Below are positions 32,413 through 44,399 of a DNA stretch of 64,000 bases, in pieces (positions within the stretch are counted from its first letter, which is position 1; the number at the start of each line of letters is the position of its first letter). Source of the stretch: Ctenosaura bakeri. Taxonomy: Eukaryota > Chordata > Lepidosauria > Squamata > Iguanidae. The DNA is taken from positions 124,001 through 188,000 of the forward strand of contig CAOLHI010001481.1 of the NCBI GenBank assembly GCA_948474755.1, read 5' to 3'. The position numbers and the translations under genes were made by a program. The notes under the pieces are model-generated. The model was not told the DNA's origin. It saw only the letters and a list, made by a program, of their open reading frames with translations, and made no database searches.

Positions 32413-32656
32413 ACAGCCAATGTGGTGCACTGGTTTGAGCGCTGAACTATGGCTCTGGAGACCAGGATTCAGGTCCCCACTTGGCTATGGACACGTGGGT
32501 GAAACTGGCTGATCTTGGGCAAATCACATTATTTCAACCCTCAGAAAAAGGCAAGGACAACCCCCTCTGAAAAAATCTTGCAAAGAAAACCTTGTGATAG
32601 ATTTGCTTTAGGGTCACTGTGTAAGCCAGGAACAACTTGAAGGCACACAAAAACAA
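32413..32656 (+). mobile_element. tRNA-derived SINE with Bov-B-like tail
   Basis: The head has a pol III A-box-like 'tggtgcactggtttgagcg' and a B-box-like 'ggattcaggtcccc'. The middle carries 'gatcttgggcaaatcac' and the end carries 'gggtcactgtgtaagcc' and 'gaaggcacacaaaaacaa', matching the 3' tail of Bov-B LINEs. A 7-bp duplication TAATGGT lies at 32406-32412 and 32657-32663. Comparable SINEs are widespread in squamates. Confidence 0.83.
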
Positions 32657-32663
32657 TAATGGT

Positions 32664-33194
32664 TTACTGTCATTAAGGAGATAAAAAAAGGAGGGCAGCA
32701 CAAGTATGGATTTAGCCAGCTGGCTTCTTATTTTTTAGTTGCAGAGCTACACAGGTAAAGTGTTATCCCATTTTAAAATGGAGGAGTCCAAAGCATCTCC
32801 TGAATCATGGGAGACGGAAACTGCTTTCCAAGGAGGCAGAAATTTGCTTATCTGCACTTCAGCCTTTCAAGTCAAGGGGAAGTTCCTCATCTACTGCTAG
32901 GCTGAAGTTTTCTGGTATCCATTCACAGCAGCACTTCTCTCCAAAAGAAAACTCTGACAACTTCCAACGCTTATAAATAGGGGGAAAAGTTTAACAGGAA
33001 GAGGAAGAGAGTTTTCAAAAAGGAATCTGTTCCCTTGAGGAGTGAAATTTTGGGTTATTATAAGAAATGGATCCCTTGATGGGTTGCTAAAGTGCTGAAG
33101 ACCATTCAGTCAACCAGCCAAAGTAGAAAATGGTAAGAGCTCTTCACAATGAAGCCCAGAAGAAGACTCTCTGGCTCTTCAAAAATCCAACTTG
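32664..33194. other. unassigned sequence
   Basis: Nothing recognised. Confidence 0.4.
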
Positions 33195-33389
33195 GGACAT
33201 TTCTGCACTACACTGTTATAGTGCTATTATTCAACATCCTATGGAATCCTGGGGTTTGCAGTTTAAGGAGGGGCATTTAGAATTCTTACACAGAGAGCTC
33301 TTTGGTCTCAGTAAACTACAAATCCCAGAATTCCACAGCATATTGAAAGTGGAATAATAGTACTGTAACAGTGTAGTGTGAAAATGGCC
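33195..33389. mobile_element. AT-rich foldback MITE, copy 3
   Basis: Ends are GGACATTTCTGCAC and the inverse of GGCCATTTTCACAC, flanked by TTG on both sides (33192-33194 and 33390-33392). The interior repeats 'ctattatt' and 'gtggaataatag' arms around an 'agagagctctttgg' core. Confidence 0.87.
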
Positions 33390-33392
33390 TTG

Positions 33393-34264
33393 GTTGGTCA
33401 AATTGCCTCTTAAAAGGCATTGTTATCTTTGAAGCAAGCAAAGCACAATGTACAACATACTCTAACAACTGTGTCAGGTGTTCTGGCTTATTTCTAGCAA
33501 CCATGTCAATTTGCAGTTAATTGCAGACTGCTTAAGAAGGAAAGATACTCTCAACATGCCAAAAGGGACACTTCTTTCTTCTGTAAGATATCACAGGACC
33601 ATCTGTCCAAAATGTCAGAAAGGAACAGCTTCACCATGTAGTTTAGCCCCCTATCAGAAAATCCTGCTGTAGCTTCAGCACACCACTATAGGCCTCTGCA
33701 ATTCACAATCTTGAGTATAAAATGTTTAGCTGTAGCCAATACTGATACAGATTCTGTCCTTGCTAAGCGTCTCATTCTTGAAGTAATTGATCTAACAACA
33801 GAGTCCAGATTAGGACAGGCAAAGTCTTAAGGCTTCTCCTGTCTTCAGCTGAGAGAAAATGTCCTCTTCTAATCATAATATTTTCTTATCAGTGGAACTC
33901 CAGTTCATATCAAAAACATCTGATTTTCAGTCTAATACTTTTCTGCCTGCAAAACCAGATGGCCCCTCCATATTGCATTCCCTCAAATGTAGCCCCTACC
34001 CCATCATTCCCTGATATTTTTCATCTTGTGTTGCTCCCATTTCATTTGTACAGCCAAAATTAAGGAACTTCTTCATGTTCACTAAGCTGAAGCTATGAGA
34101 ACCTTTCTTTCAAACTTCAGAGTTTGCAGACCACAGAAAGCAGCAGTGGGTGAAAGAAAGTACCGGTTTTGCTTCCCAATAGCATTTCACTTCATGCCCT
34201 TCCCATCATTTTTGCTCTGCTCCCACTGTGCACTGCAAACTCTTTGAGGCAGACACCTGTCTCC
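33393..34264. other. unassigned sequence
   Basis: Nothing recognised. Confidence 0.4.
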
Positions 34265-34444
34265 TTTGATTTTCGCACTAGACTGTTATAGCGCTATTAT
34301 TCCACTTTCAACACCCTACGGAATCCTGGAGTTTGCAGTTTTGGGAGGGACCAGCTGGCCGCTCCCGAAACTGCAAACCCCAGGATTCCATAGGATGTTG
34401 AAAGTGGAATAATAGCACTTTAACAGTCTAGTGCAAAAATGGCT
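34265..34444. mobile_element. AT-rich foldback MITE, copy 4
   Basis: Almost perfect hairpin: 'agactgttatagcgctatta' pairs with 'aatagcactttaacagtct', and 'ggaatcctggagtttgcag' pairs with 'ctgcaaaccccaggattcc', around a small 'agctggccgctc' loop. The central agagagctc core seen in other copies is replaced. The left GGCC end is mutated. Confidence 0.86.
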
Positions 34445-36717
34445 TTTGTTGTATGATAAAGGATTATGCATACGATGACAGTTACAGCCCTTGGTTAAAT
34501 ATAAAATAAAAAAGAGTTAATTGCCTTTTTTAAAAAAAAAAAAAGTATGTTGCTTTTTTATTTATAAGCAGTACTGGTAAATAGAGGTCTTCAACCTGAC
34601 TCTGCAAGCCCCTACTAACAGTATAAATAAATAGTTGCAAACTGGGTTGCTGTGCTGGCACGGAGGATGCAGAAGACCTACCTCCATCCCCAGCATAGTA
34701 GTATGAGTGGCTGTAAGATGAGAGATGGTTCACCAAAGTTTGGTAAAGTTTATTCTGGGGACCCCAGCGCCAAGGTTCCCATGCTGGCAGGTGAATTCTG
34801 AAAGTTATCATCCAAGAAGGAATTTTTGAAAGACCTGCAGTTATTCTTGCGCCTCTTCTATCAGCCCACAGTCTACTTCTGACCATCAGACATGTAGTTA
34901 AATTCAATGCTGCTATATAAACCATCCTCCTCCTCTTCTATTTCTAAATGGAAAGATAAACTTTACCCAGTTCCCAGGCATTGTTCTCCCTTCAGCTCTC
35001 CCTCTGACATGCCTGTTCAACACCCAGCTGAACACTTACCTGCTGCCTGAAATGTCATCTAGCCAAGTGTGCCTCTTCCTTGCCTTTGACTGAACACGCC
35101 TGCTGGATTTAGTACTTTTTCTGGGGAGGGAGTGGCCAAAGGTTGCACAAGGTGGCCAAGGCAACCAAGCTGCCTTCTAAAAGGCAAAGCCCACAGCCTC
35201 CAGAGAAAGGAGAAAGGGGAAAGGAAGGGAAAGGAGAGAGACTGCTGCCATGACTGCCTTTTCTTCAGGATCATTGAAGGCCCTCAAAGGACTCACTTTC
35301 ATCCATGAAAGTCCTCAGTGAGGGATCTGGGCAAAGAAAGAAAAAAAGGGAGAAATAAAGAAGTCCTTTAAAATGTGAAGCTATCAATAAAAGGCAAGCC
35401 AAACACAGTAAGAAGATGAAGACTATTGGGGAAAATATTTGTTTCAAAAATTTCCCTTGAGTTTTCAAACATTGTGGGACTACAATTCCCATCATCATCT
35501 GTCAGCACAGCCAATGATTTATTAAAATGTACCAAGACATGTAATAGCACACTTTCCCAATACTATCATAATGTTTAATAGTTATGAAATAGGAATTCCA
35601 GAGAAGCGCTGGTCCAAAAGAAATTAGAAATCAGGTTGTCAATGATCCCCATGCATCATAGCAAAATAACAGCAAGCAAACAGCAAAGATGGCAGAACAA
35701 CAAACTTGGGTGTTAACGGAAATTGAGTAAGAGGTACAAACAGAATGAAAATATGACGTTTTGTATCATGAACAGTGGCTAGTTCCAGGCTTCAGTAAAT
35801 GGCTCAGAATACTTTTGAAATATCACAGTAGCTTTATTTCAGGAACCCAAAGGAAAAACACAACAGTAGCATGAACTTCGAAAGCAATTGTTTTGGGTGT
35901 TGCAAGGACTGAAATCCATAGAATTGTGCAGGCCTATATGGACATTACACATAACTCGTGTACATCATTTGCCAACTAACAAGTTTCCCCAGCTAAGTAT
36001 CTCAGGTTCTTTTCCCAAGTTTTCCCTCCTTCTATTGTTATGCCAACCATAGCCTTTGAAAACCTAGCAGTAAAGACTTCTCACAGTCTTATCACACATC
36101 CTCTCTCTATTCTTAGAAGATAATTTATAACCAATCCAGCTTATTCCCTTTATCCCAGCCTTTTTATCCAAGCAAACCACCTGGCTTCACATCAAAACTA
36201 TTGGATACTTCTCTGTTCTCGCATACAGATTCCCAGCCATTCCCATCATCCTTTTACAGCACAGTATTTCCCCATATCACATCATTGCATAGCCATGTTT
36301 TTCCAGGTAAAGTACAAAGCACATATGTAATGTATAAAATATCAAAACCCAGAGGCCTTCCAGCAACGAGGCACTAGCATGTTATATGCAAAGAGCAAAA
36401 CATGCAATATAATATGGAAACCTTTAAGCATACCATATAATAACACCAGTAAATTTTATCAACAGCATGAGGTAACTGGGCCTGCTTAACAACACAGCAG
36501 GACATTACTACATACAGGAAGGACAGGCAAAGTGTAATTGATCAAAATTAGTCACCAATGATATTCAGTTCTCAATGCACTCATACAGTAAATCCCATTG
36601 TGCGCTGTAGTACAGCAAGAACACGGCATGAAACATCAGGATCACATGCAGTATGGCAGTAAGTCAACACTACATGGTTACATTCTAGAAGCAGATGTAA
36701 CAAATTTCTCTAGCATG
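34445..36717. other. unassigned sequence
   Basis: About 2.3 kb without recognised genes. A half copy of the tiny MITE may lie near 35475-35520 ('gggactacaattcccatcat'). An A-run lies near 34531. Confidence 0.4.
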
Positions 36718-37205
36718 GGCCCTTTTCATACGTGGGGGAGCCGAAATGGGGCGGTGCACACAGGGACGGAGATTACCTGCGTGCGTTTTGCTCCATCCCT
36801 GCTCTGTCCCTGCGGGGAGCGCGGATCTGCAACTCCACACACCGCCAAATTTCGGCAGCGTTCGGCGGCACCCAAAATGGCGGCTGGCGGCTTCCGGCGG
36901 CGCTCAGCCAATCAGGGCAGCGCACCAGCCGGAAGCCCGCCCCCGGGCAGATCTGCAGAGACACACTAATGTGTCTCTGCAGATTCACACCGGGAGCAGC
37001 CGCGGATTAGTGCAGGCGAGTTTCATAAAAACCACCTGGGAAGGTGGTTTTTAAAAAACTCGCAGCGCCGCCCTTGCGGCTGCACTAGAGCGGTTGGAGG
37101 TGTGGAGCCTCACCTTTTCCAACCGCACTAGATCACCCCGCGGTGTGAATGACCTCCGTCTCCGATCGTCTCAATGCAGGGTTTTACCCCTGTGTGGAAA
37201 TGGCC
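36718..37205. mobile_element. GC-rich MITE built of serial hairpins, copy A
   Basis: The ends are GGCCCTTTTCATAC and the inverse of GGCCATTTCCACAC, flanked by ATG on both sides (36715-36717 and 37206-37208). The interior is far more GC-rich than its surroundings and consists of consecutive short hairpins. The clearest is a perfect 15-bp stem at about 36950-36983 around 'ctaa'; others centre near 37045, 37075 and 37105. No transposase. Confidence 0.78.
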
Positions 37206-37549
37206 ATGGTATATATAACATGTAACATATACAACTCTAAAAGAACCAGCTCAAACCCTATAACAAAAGCAATAAGAACACAATACTCTTTCCCTTCATC
37301 TAACATATTATGGCAATATGTTCACTTTCTATTTCACATCTTCAACAATCAATCAGACTACACACAAGGTTTAACGTATGGTGACATGTAACACATGATG
37401 GGAATGTCAAGGCACAGAGCAACACCTGTAGTCACCATGCCCCACGGTGGATCTCCCTCCCAAGAAAAGGCAGCCTCTACACCTTTTGAATTTTTTGTTG
37501 GGCATCAAAGACTGTATTGTTTCATGTGGCCTTCAGTCCTGTAAACTAA

Positions 37550-37990
37550 GGCCATTTCCGCACGGGGCAAGGGAATTGCCGCGTGCCGGTACTTACCGGA
37601 TTTCTTGGCTCCACGCTTGGGTCCAAGCTGGTCCAGAGCAGCGTGTGGCCGCCGCTCTGCACTGCTCTGGGGACGAAAATGGTGGCTTCTGGTTGGTCGA
37701 GGCTCTCCACCAACCGCTGAAGCTCACCAGCCTAAAGCCCGCCCCCAGCAGATTGCAGGCTTGCACTGGTGCGAGCCTGCAAATCTGCACCAGAGCGCGG
37801 GCATGGAGTGGCGCGCTCCGTGCTTTTGAAAGACCTGTTTCAAGCAGTCTTTCAAAAGTACGCTGGACGACCACTTTGGGTTGTTCCAGAGAGGACTGAG
37901 GTGTGGAACTACACAAAGTAGGTCCGACCCAGTCCGCTCCCAGGTGCAGACGTCCTCCCTGGAGGACGCTCTGCACCATTTCTTTAAGCC
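37550..37990. mobile_element. GC-rich MITE built of serial hairpins, copy B
   Basis: Starts GGCCATTTCCGCAC like the other members. It shares the segment 'agcccgcccc' plus following 'agcagat' with copy A and likewise consists of serial hairpins, for example 'gcaggcttgcac' with 'gtgcgagcctgc', 'cttttgaaaga' with 'tctttcaaaag' and 'gtcctccctggaggac'. The right terminus is not clear, so the end is approximate. Confidence 0.68.
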
Positions 37991-38046
37991 CTATGGCCTA
38001 TGGGTAGATGTTCTTGCTGTTTTAACTGTGTATGCTTTTTAAACTA

Positions 38047-38425
38047 TCCCTCCACATTCGCTAGGGCTAGAGGCATAACATCCCCGTGAAAGTGGAGAAA
38101 CCGTGAATAACTCTAGGCCCTCCCACACCATATTTAACACACAAAGCAGTATGATCACCATATTCAACCCACCATGGATTCCTTTGGGGCATCAAGGTTC
38201 CTTCACAAGGCAGACATTGGTGGCTGGTGGGGCTGACTACCACTTCCACTGCTGCCCCACACCATTTTTAATAGGGATTTACAAGCCTGGTTCGCAGTTT
38301 CTCAGTCTCACATTGCTTGTAGTCCCTATTAAAAATGGCATGGAGAAGCAGCAGAGGTGGCATCAAATAGTCCGTGAATAATCAAATCTACAAAAGTGAG
38401 ACCTGCAAATGTGGAGGGCTGACTG
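38047..38425. mobile_element. Tigger/pogo-like MITE
   Basis: Left end 'ccctccacattcgc' and right end 'gcaaatgtggagggctgactg' form terminal inverted repeats flanked by TA dinucleotides (38045-38046 and 38426-38427), as for Tc1/mariner-pogo elements. An inner inverted repeat joins 'ccatttttaatagggattta' to 'tccctattaaaaatgg'. No transposase. Confidence 0.72.
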
Positions 38426-38427
38426 TA

Positions 38428-40913
38428 TTGTAAATGGTTCTAAAAGCTATTTTTAATGCTTTTATTTGGGGATTTACGTTCTAATGTTTTTAATCTCACT
38501 GTATGTCTACTTGGTGGTCCTTGGCCTGAGAGGCAATAGATAAAATGCTTTGAACAAATAAATAAATAACTTCAAAATACCTCTAAGATGCCTAAATGCA
38601 CTTTATAGTAATGTTTAAAAAGTCTCTGGAACATGTTACTGATAGCAACAGTAAAGTGTCCCAACACATAGTTGTTACTTTTGGAATGTGACTTCCCAAG
38701 ATAAATGACTCATTGTGGATAACTGTTATATTTAGTGTATTACTTTGGAACCCTGCTGGTGAGAAACCCTGCCCAGCTTAGTAGGAGAGCAGATGCTGTG
38801 CAAACAGAAGGACCCGAATTCAAGTTCTGCCAGATCTCTCTTTGCTTGAAACCCTGAAGAACCACTGCTAGTTAGATCAAATGGCACTGAGCTAGCTTCC
38901 GTACCAACAACATGACTTGGGACCCTCTGGGAGGGAATGCTAAGGGAACAAAGCTTCCTATTTTTCCGCTTCAGCTTCAGACTTTGGCATAAATGGAGGA
39001 AACTGTGTTCACAGTTGGAAGAAGTAGGCCTCTTCACTTGCAATTCATGACTGTACTGCACAATTATACAGTATAAAACAATGTGCACCATAATTATGTA
39101 CACCATTCTAGGGTCATCATAGATAAAGGGTGATTCATACATTAAAAAAAAAAAGTACATATTTCTAGTGGCATACAAATATATTGCTTCCACTTCTATT
39201 TTATACATCACCAGTGTAGTTTGACAAGGGAGTTTAAAAAATTTCCTTAAGAGTATTGCAGGGTATTTCATCACTATATAAATATAAGTGAGCAAGCAGT
39301 TGCGAAAACAGGAGAAGAAGGGAGGAGATTTTGATTTAGTTATCTAGTTGGTGAGAGAACAATCCAAAGACAGCTGGCATCCTGTTAATGACATATGCCA
39401 GTATAATACTGGGGTGTGTCTTTTTTGGTCACTGCAGAGGGAGGAATTCTAAACCACCCTCATGCAACAACCTGCAGTGCCTTGAAATTCATCTGAATCA
39501 CACTAGGGCTCCCTGATACAGCTATTTATTGGCTGGTGGTGAATAAAGGACAGAGAATGACCATCTGACTATGTCCAGACACACAATGACAAAGAAATCC
39601 TCTAGGACCTTCCAAATAAGGTTGTTGTTCTGTGATCATAGGACACAGCTGGATGCTCCTTCACCATTGCTTGCCTCAAGCACAAAATGTCTGTGTTGTG
39701 GGAAGGCAACATGAGACAGGTTGGTTTTGAGGGAGCTGAGAGCATTTCCCTCCCTGAACAGAACTTTACATCTCATCTCGCAATGCAAGATCTCAGCCAA
39801 AGACTAGCTTTACTCGCTCACAAAATTGATTTTTGCCCAGCAATATCAAGGTGACCAAACCTTAGAAACTATGACCTATACAGACCAGGTTCACTGAAAG
39901 TTCAAAAAAATACAGCATGCCTCATTATCAGATGTGGTGTTTAAGAAGAAGTCATGTTGTTAAATGGATTACACTGCTTGAATCTGGGGGACTAAAACAG
40001 GCAAAGTTTCTGAGTGTTTTCAGAGAATTAAGCAATCGTTTTGAGAGGCTACTTTTCTCAACAGTCCACTTATCTAACAAAAAGAACAGAATATGAAGAA
40101 ATCTTTTGGGAAAAGGAAAAGCATTAAACTTTCATGATTCTATGATTTTATTGAAAAAAATACATTACAGTAATAAATACTAACATTGCTGAACAAGTGT
40201 TAAATTTGGGGGGGGGAATTGACTGGATGATATTCTTCACAAATCAAGATGATTGTTTAAACTCATGGGTGCAATAGATAGTATTCTGTATATTCAAAAA
40301 GTCTCTCTTTGGACAAGTTTTTTGTGTAAGGAGATCCTTGCAAAGGAACAGGACGGAACTCGTTCTGTAACAAGAGAGAGAGAGAGAGAAAGAGAATCTG
40401 CTGCATGTTTGTATTTGATAAAATGCTCTATAAATGGAACGTTCAAAGTGTGATTCCTAATATTGCTCTTGACTCCTGTTACTCTTGACTTCAAGGAGCT
40501 AGATGTTTGGCCAATATTTTAGAGCATGGACACAAAATGATATATTTCACATGATCTGAATTGCAGTTCATCAGAAATGTTAACTAGCCCTTTTCCTTAG
40601 AAATGGCATTTGTAAACCACCTAATCTCTATATATTGTCAGCAGCAAGAGCCATGTTCACATCTATAATGTCCTAATGTGCTAGGAATTACCCAGTCATG
40701 CTGAAAAAAATGGCTATGTACTAATATATCTCATAACCTTGCACTCCTGTGTAACCCAAAGATAGGGAATTTAGCACAGCCAGGAATATTTTGAACTAAA
40801 TGGCAGGGTTTAAAGATTTGTTTTATCTGATGGGAAACATGATTGAAAAGTAGAGACCAAATAATTCTGTCTTATGATTCTATTTGTACTGAATGAATAA
40901 GAAGGATATCTCA
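38428..40913. other. unassigned sequence
   Basis: About 2.5 kb with no recognised gene. A short GA microsatellite lies at about 40372-40396. Confidence 0.4.
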
Positions 40914-41115
40914 GACCATTTTTGCCCTACACTTTTACAGTGCTGTTATTTCACTTTCAGCCTCCTGTGGAGTTCTGGGGTTTGTAGTTTATTGAGGCCA
41001 AAGAGCTCTCTGGCTGAGAATTTTAAATGCTCCTCCCTGAATGGCAAACCCCAGGATTCCATAGGCTGTCGAAAGTAACACTATAACACTATAACAGTGT
41101 AGTGTGGAAATGGCC
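40914..41115. mobile_element. AT-rich foldback MITE, copy 5
   Basis: Ends are GACCATTTTTGCCC and the inverse of GGCCATTTCCACAC, with a 3-bp TCA duplication at 40911-40913 and 41116-41118. The agagagctc core is present near 41000. It sits at the end of the Penelope-like fragment that follows. Confidence 0.87.
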
Positions 41116-41990
41116 TCAGTTAAGGCATCCCTATTCTTAGCCATGGGGATAATGTGGTTAGAAAAGGCCCTGTCTGCTAGTTCTTGTGCAAACCACTCAG
41201 CCTTGTAATGGCTAGACATAGTACAATTTCTTTTAAGTCTCAAAAATTGAGAATAGGGCATCTTTCTCTTTAAATAGTAAGCAACAAATGAAATAATGCA
41301 AAAGTGAGTTTTTGTCAGTAGATTTATATGATAGTTACAAATGACAATTCTAGAATCGTTAATATATACCAAGACATCCAGAAATGGAATCTCATGAATG
41401 TGAAAATGGCAACTAAATTTTACATCGAAATTAATTGAATTAATCCAACTAAAGAACCAATTAAAGAACTGAAGACATCTCAGAAAAAACAATAAATATG
41501 TCATCAATGTAACAGCCATGAAAACTAAAACACTTATAAAAAGGATCTACATCAGAATTGAGAATATGGGAGAATTCTAAATTGGCTGTATATAAATGTC
41601 TATACTAAGGAGAGCAGAACAATCCATAGCCACCCCTTTGATTTGCAAATAGAACTGTGTGCTGAATCTAAAGTAATTTCCCCCCTAAGATTATGACTAA
41701 TATATCCATTAAAAAATGAATAGGTAGTCTGAGGTTAGAATGAGAATGTAAAAGGTTCTCAATGATTCTTCTAACTTCCAAATGAGGCATGGAAGTACAA
41801 TATACAATAAATTAACATCCAAAATAATAACACGTAGCTGAATCAACTTCACCACTCTCTATACATTGGATAAAATGATGTGTATCTTTAATGTAAGATG
41901 GAGCAGATTGAAATAAAAGGGGACAAAAAAGAATTAACATATTTGGAGAATGGCTCCAAAAGAGACCAAGAACCTGACACCATAGTTATA
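41116..41990 (-). mobile_element. Penelope-like element, reverse transcriptase part
   Basis: Read on the minus strand with frameshifts, this shows FYLQIKGVAM (the Penelope 'QI-G-AMG' site), then CYIDDIFIVF (the catalytic YIDD box), then HEIPFLDVLVYIND and YSQFLRLKR. These occur in this order in Penelope-like RTs. The frame at 41519-41116 is open but has no start of its own. The N-terminal RT and GIY-YIG endonuclease are not seen. Inactive. Confidence 0.8.
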
Positions 41991-42635
41991 TTGTATATAC
42001 AGAGAACACTATAATACGTATTATATTTACATTCACTTCTTTATTTGATTTTACTGTTTTTTTCTAATCTCTGAGCTTAGTTGGTGGTTTGTATAGAATG
42101 GTATATACCACATTGGAGTAAATGTACTCCTGATATTGTGGGTGATGTTATATTCTGTAATATTCCTCCCAGAGTAGATACAGAGCAAGAGATGGCATCT
42201 GGGCTTGTAGCAGGGTATTGTCTCTGTATTAACATCCATGTTATGTATCCTATTCTAAATGAGTAGCTGTTTAAGATTTGGAGACTGTCTGTAGGCCAAT
42301 AAAGGCCTGCCTCCTAGAGCTAGTGAGAGGGCAATATTATTCTTTAGAATTGATTGTAGTTCACTGATGATGCATTTGAGTGGTCTCAGCTGTAGACTGT
42401 AGGGGACCACAAGGGGTGTTCTCTTATTTTGTGTTTTTGACGTGTCAGTACATTGTTCCTGAGTACAAGCCTTGTCTTGTTGAAATGTTTCTTCATTCAC
42501 CTCCTTAGGATACTGTAGCTTAAGAAATGCCTATTGTAAAAACAGTTTTTAATCTGTCTTGTGGGTCTGAGCAGATGTGATTGTATTGTATCAGAGGACT
42601 TGGCTGTAACCAAAAGATTTTGCTCCATTGAAAGT
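41991..42635. other. unassigned AT-rich sequence
   Basis: No feature recognised; the left part could be more Penelope-like sequence too diverged to read. Confidence 0.35.
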
Positions 42636-44397
42636 TCTTTAGACACCCATCCCAGATTCTTTAGACACTTCCCATTTTTCCTCTTCATTGGAACTGTTGG
42701 AAATTGTATCTTCAATATCTCACTTTTAAGAAAATCCATCATTAACTCCCTTCTCTTATAGTATTCCTGACCATAGGATCACTTCCAGTACTTCCCTAAA
42801 TGTACTGAAATCAACTTTTTAAAAGTCTAGAATGCATGTGTGACTAAGCTTGGCTTCCCCTTTCTGCTGTATAATAAACTCCATGAGAACGTGGTCACTT
42901 TCACCTAAGAGAACTGCCACATCCATCCTATTAACCAAGTCATCATTCTTACCCCAAAATGTGGGTGAATCAGGGGTCTACCCACAATGCCTGTACCTCC
43001 ATGCAAAGGTGGGGAATTATTACCTCAAATTAGGTTGCCTGAAAGTGGGGGTTAACCTAGCGAGATTCTTCTACCAATCTTTACCAGTACTTCTGCAGGG
43101 AAGAACTAGCCAGAGATCCAAAGTAAACTAAACTAAATTACAGTCAGACAATCACATAAGGTAAAGGAACAGGAAGTCTGAGATAGCAAGAATTCAGGGA
43201 GTAGTGGGTGATATTTGCTGGTCTTGAAGAGCAGAGAAGTAGCAGCAATGTGGCTTAGATTCCCATCTAAACAACTGGGAATCAGAGTAGCAGAGTGACG
43301 ACCAGATCAGCAGTTATCGGTGTACAGCAGTTATCGGTGTACTGCAAGTTAGCTGACTAAAACTGGTGGGGGGGTATACATGATTTCGTCCTGGAGGGTA
43401 TGGGTGTGAATGGCTCTCCAGCCAAGTAAACAATGGCATTCACAGAGTGGACAATGAGGTCTAGAATGGGCTAATGATCTTAGTGTTAGGTGACAAAGGG
43501 CCAATGGTTTCCTGATAGCTCAGTGCTTGTCAGACAGGTTTTAGGATAAAGGAAAGATTGGTTGGTCAGAGGAAAAGGAGATAAGAAAATCAGCAGTCAC
43601 TATTGTCCCAAAAGCCAGAGGCTAGCTGCAAACTTATCTCTGGAGTTAACTGGTGATTTCCTGACTATGACCTTGCTAGGCCTAGAAGGGGGTTCTGACC
43701 TAATTCGCAGCCTGTCTGTTCAGCCAGTCTTTCTTTTCCTCTTGTCCAGTTCAGCCATACAGCTATAGCAGGGCATGTTCTTTATATCACATCCAATTGA
43801 TATATCTTGCCAATTAAATCATATTTTACCAATTAAACTATATCAAAGTGTGGACGTGTACGGCCTGGTAACAATCATCATTCATTAGGATCAGCTCTAA
43901 AACACCTGTCCCCCTTGTCCGCTTTACCACTTCCTGGTCTATGAACTCGACTGCAAGGCAAGTGAGAAATTTGTTGGACCTGATCCTCTTGGCAGTTTGA
44001 CTTCCAACAAATATCAGGATAGTTGAAATCTCCCATCACTACTCTCTCTCTCCTTTCTGAATGTTTGGTCATCTGTTCCAAGAAGGCATCATCTAAATCC
44101 TTAGTCTGGCTTGGAGGTCTATATTAGATCCCCACAATGACATGACTGTAGTTTGTTTCCCCCTTAATTTTTACCCAAACATTCCCAGTCTGGCTTCCAG
44201 AATTCAAGTCATGGATCTCCTCACAGGTCTAAATGTCCTTGACATATGGTGCTACTTCTCCTCCTTTCCTGTTTGGTCTATTTCTCTGAAAAAGGTTATA
44301 CCTCTCTATTGCTACATTCCAATCATGAGATTCATCCCACCAGGTTTCAGTGATGCCTATTATAAACATATTTATTTTGCTCTGCTACAAGTTCAAG
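42636..44397 (-). mobile_element. CR1 LINE endonuclease region, split by an LTR-like insertion
   Basis: The two outer parts, 42636-42946 and 43874-44397, are consecutive pieces of CR1 ORF2 read on the minus strand (compare 59.15-59.46 and 59.46-59.97 kb). The interruption at 42947-43873 is described separately. No long frame survives. Confidence 0.8.
42947..43873 (-). mobile_element. solo LTR-like insertion
   Basis: A 927-bp segment splitting CR1, whose minus-strand ends are TGTTACCAGG and GGGGTAAGA. The flanks repeat ATCAT (42942-42946 and 43874-43878); a longer shared stretch 'tcatcattc' makes the exact cut ambiguous. Length and termini resemble the two clearer LTRs at 45.0 and 53.7 kb, but the interior does not obviously match. 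A 17-bp tandem duplication lies at 43309-43342. No coding region. Confidence 0.5.
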
Positions 44398-44399
44398 TT

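Noticed and set aside
32413..32490. A tRNA gene
   Set aside because: A- and B-box-like motifs are present but there is no cloverleaf with a proper acceptor stem; it is the head of a SINE.
37447..37899. 150-codon open frame in the 37.5-kb GC-rich region
   Set aside because: It spans the start of a hairpin-rich MITE and has no protein features.
38732..39295. 187-codon minus-strand open frame
   Set aside because: Composition is irregular, no domain or homologue is recognised and no splice or start context supports it; probably chance.
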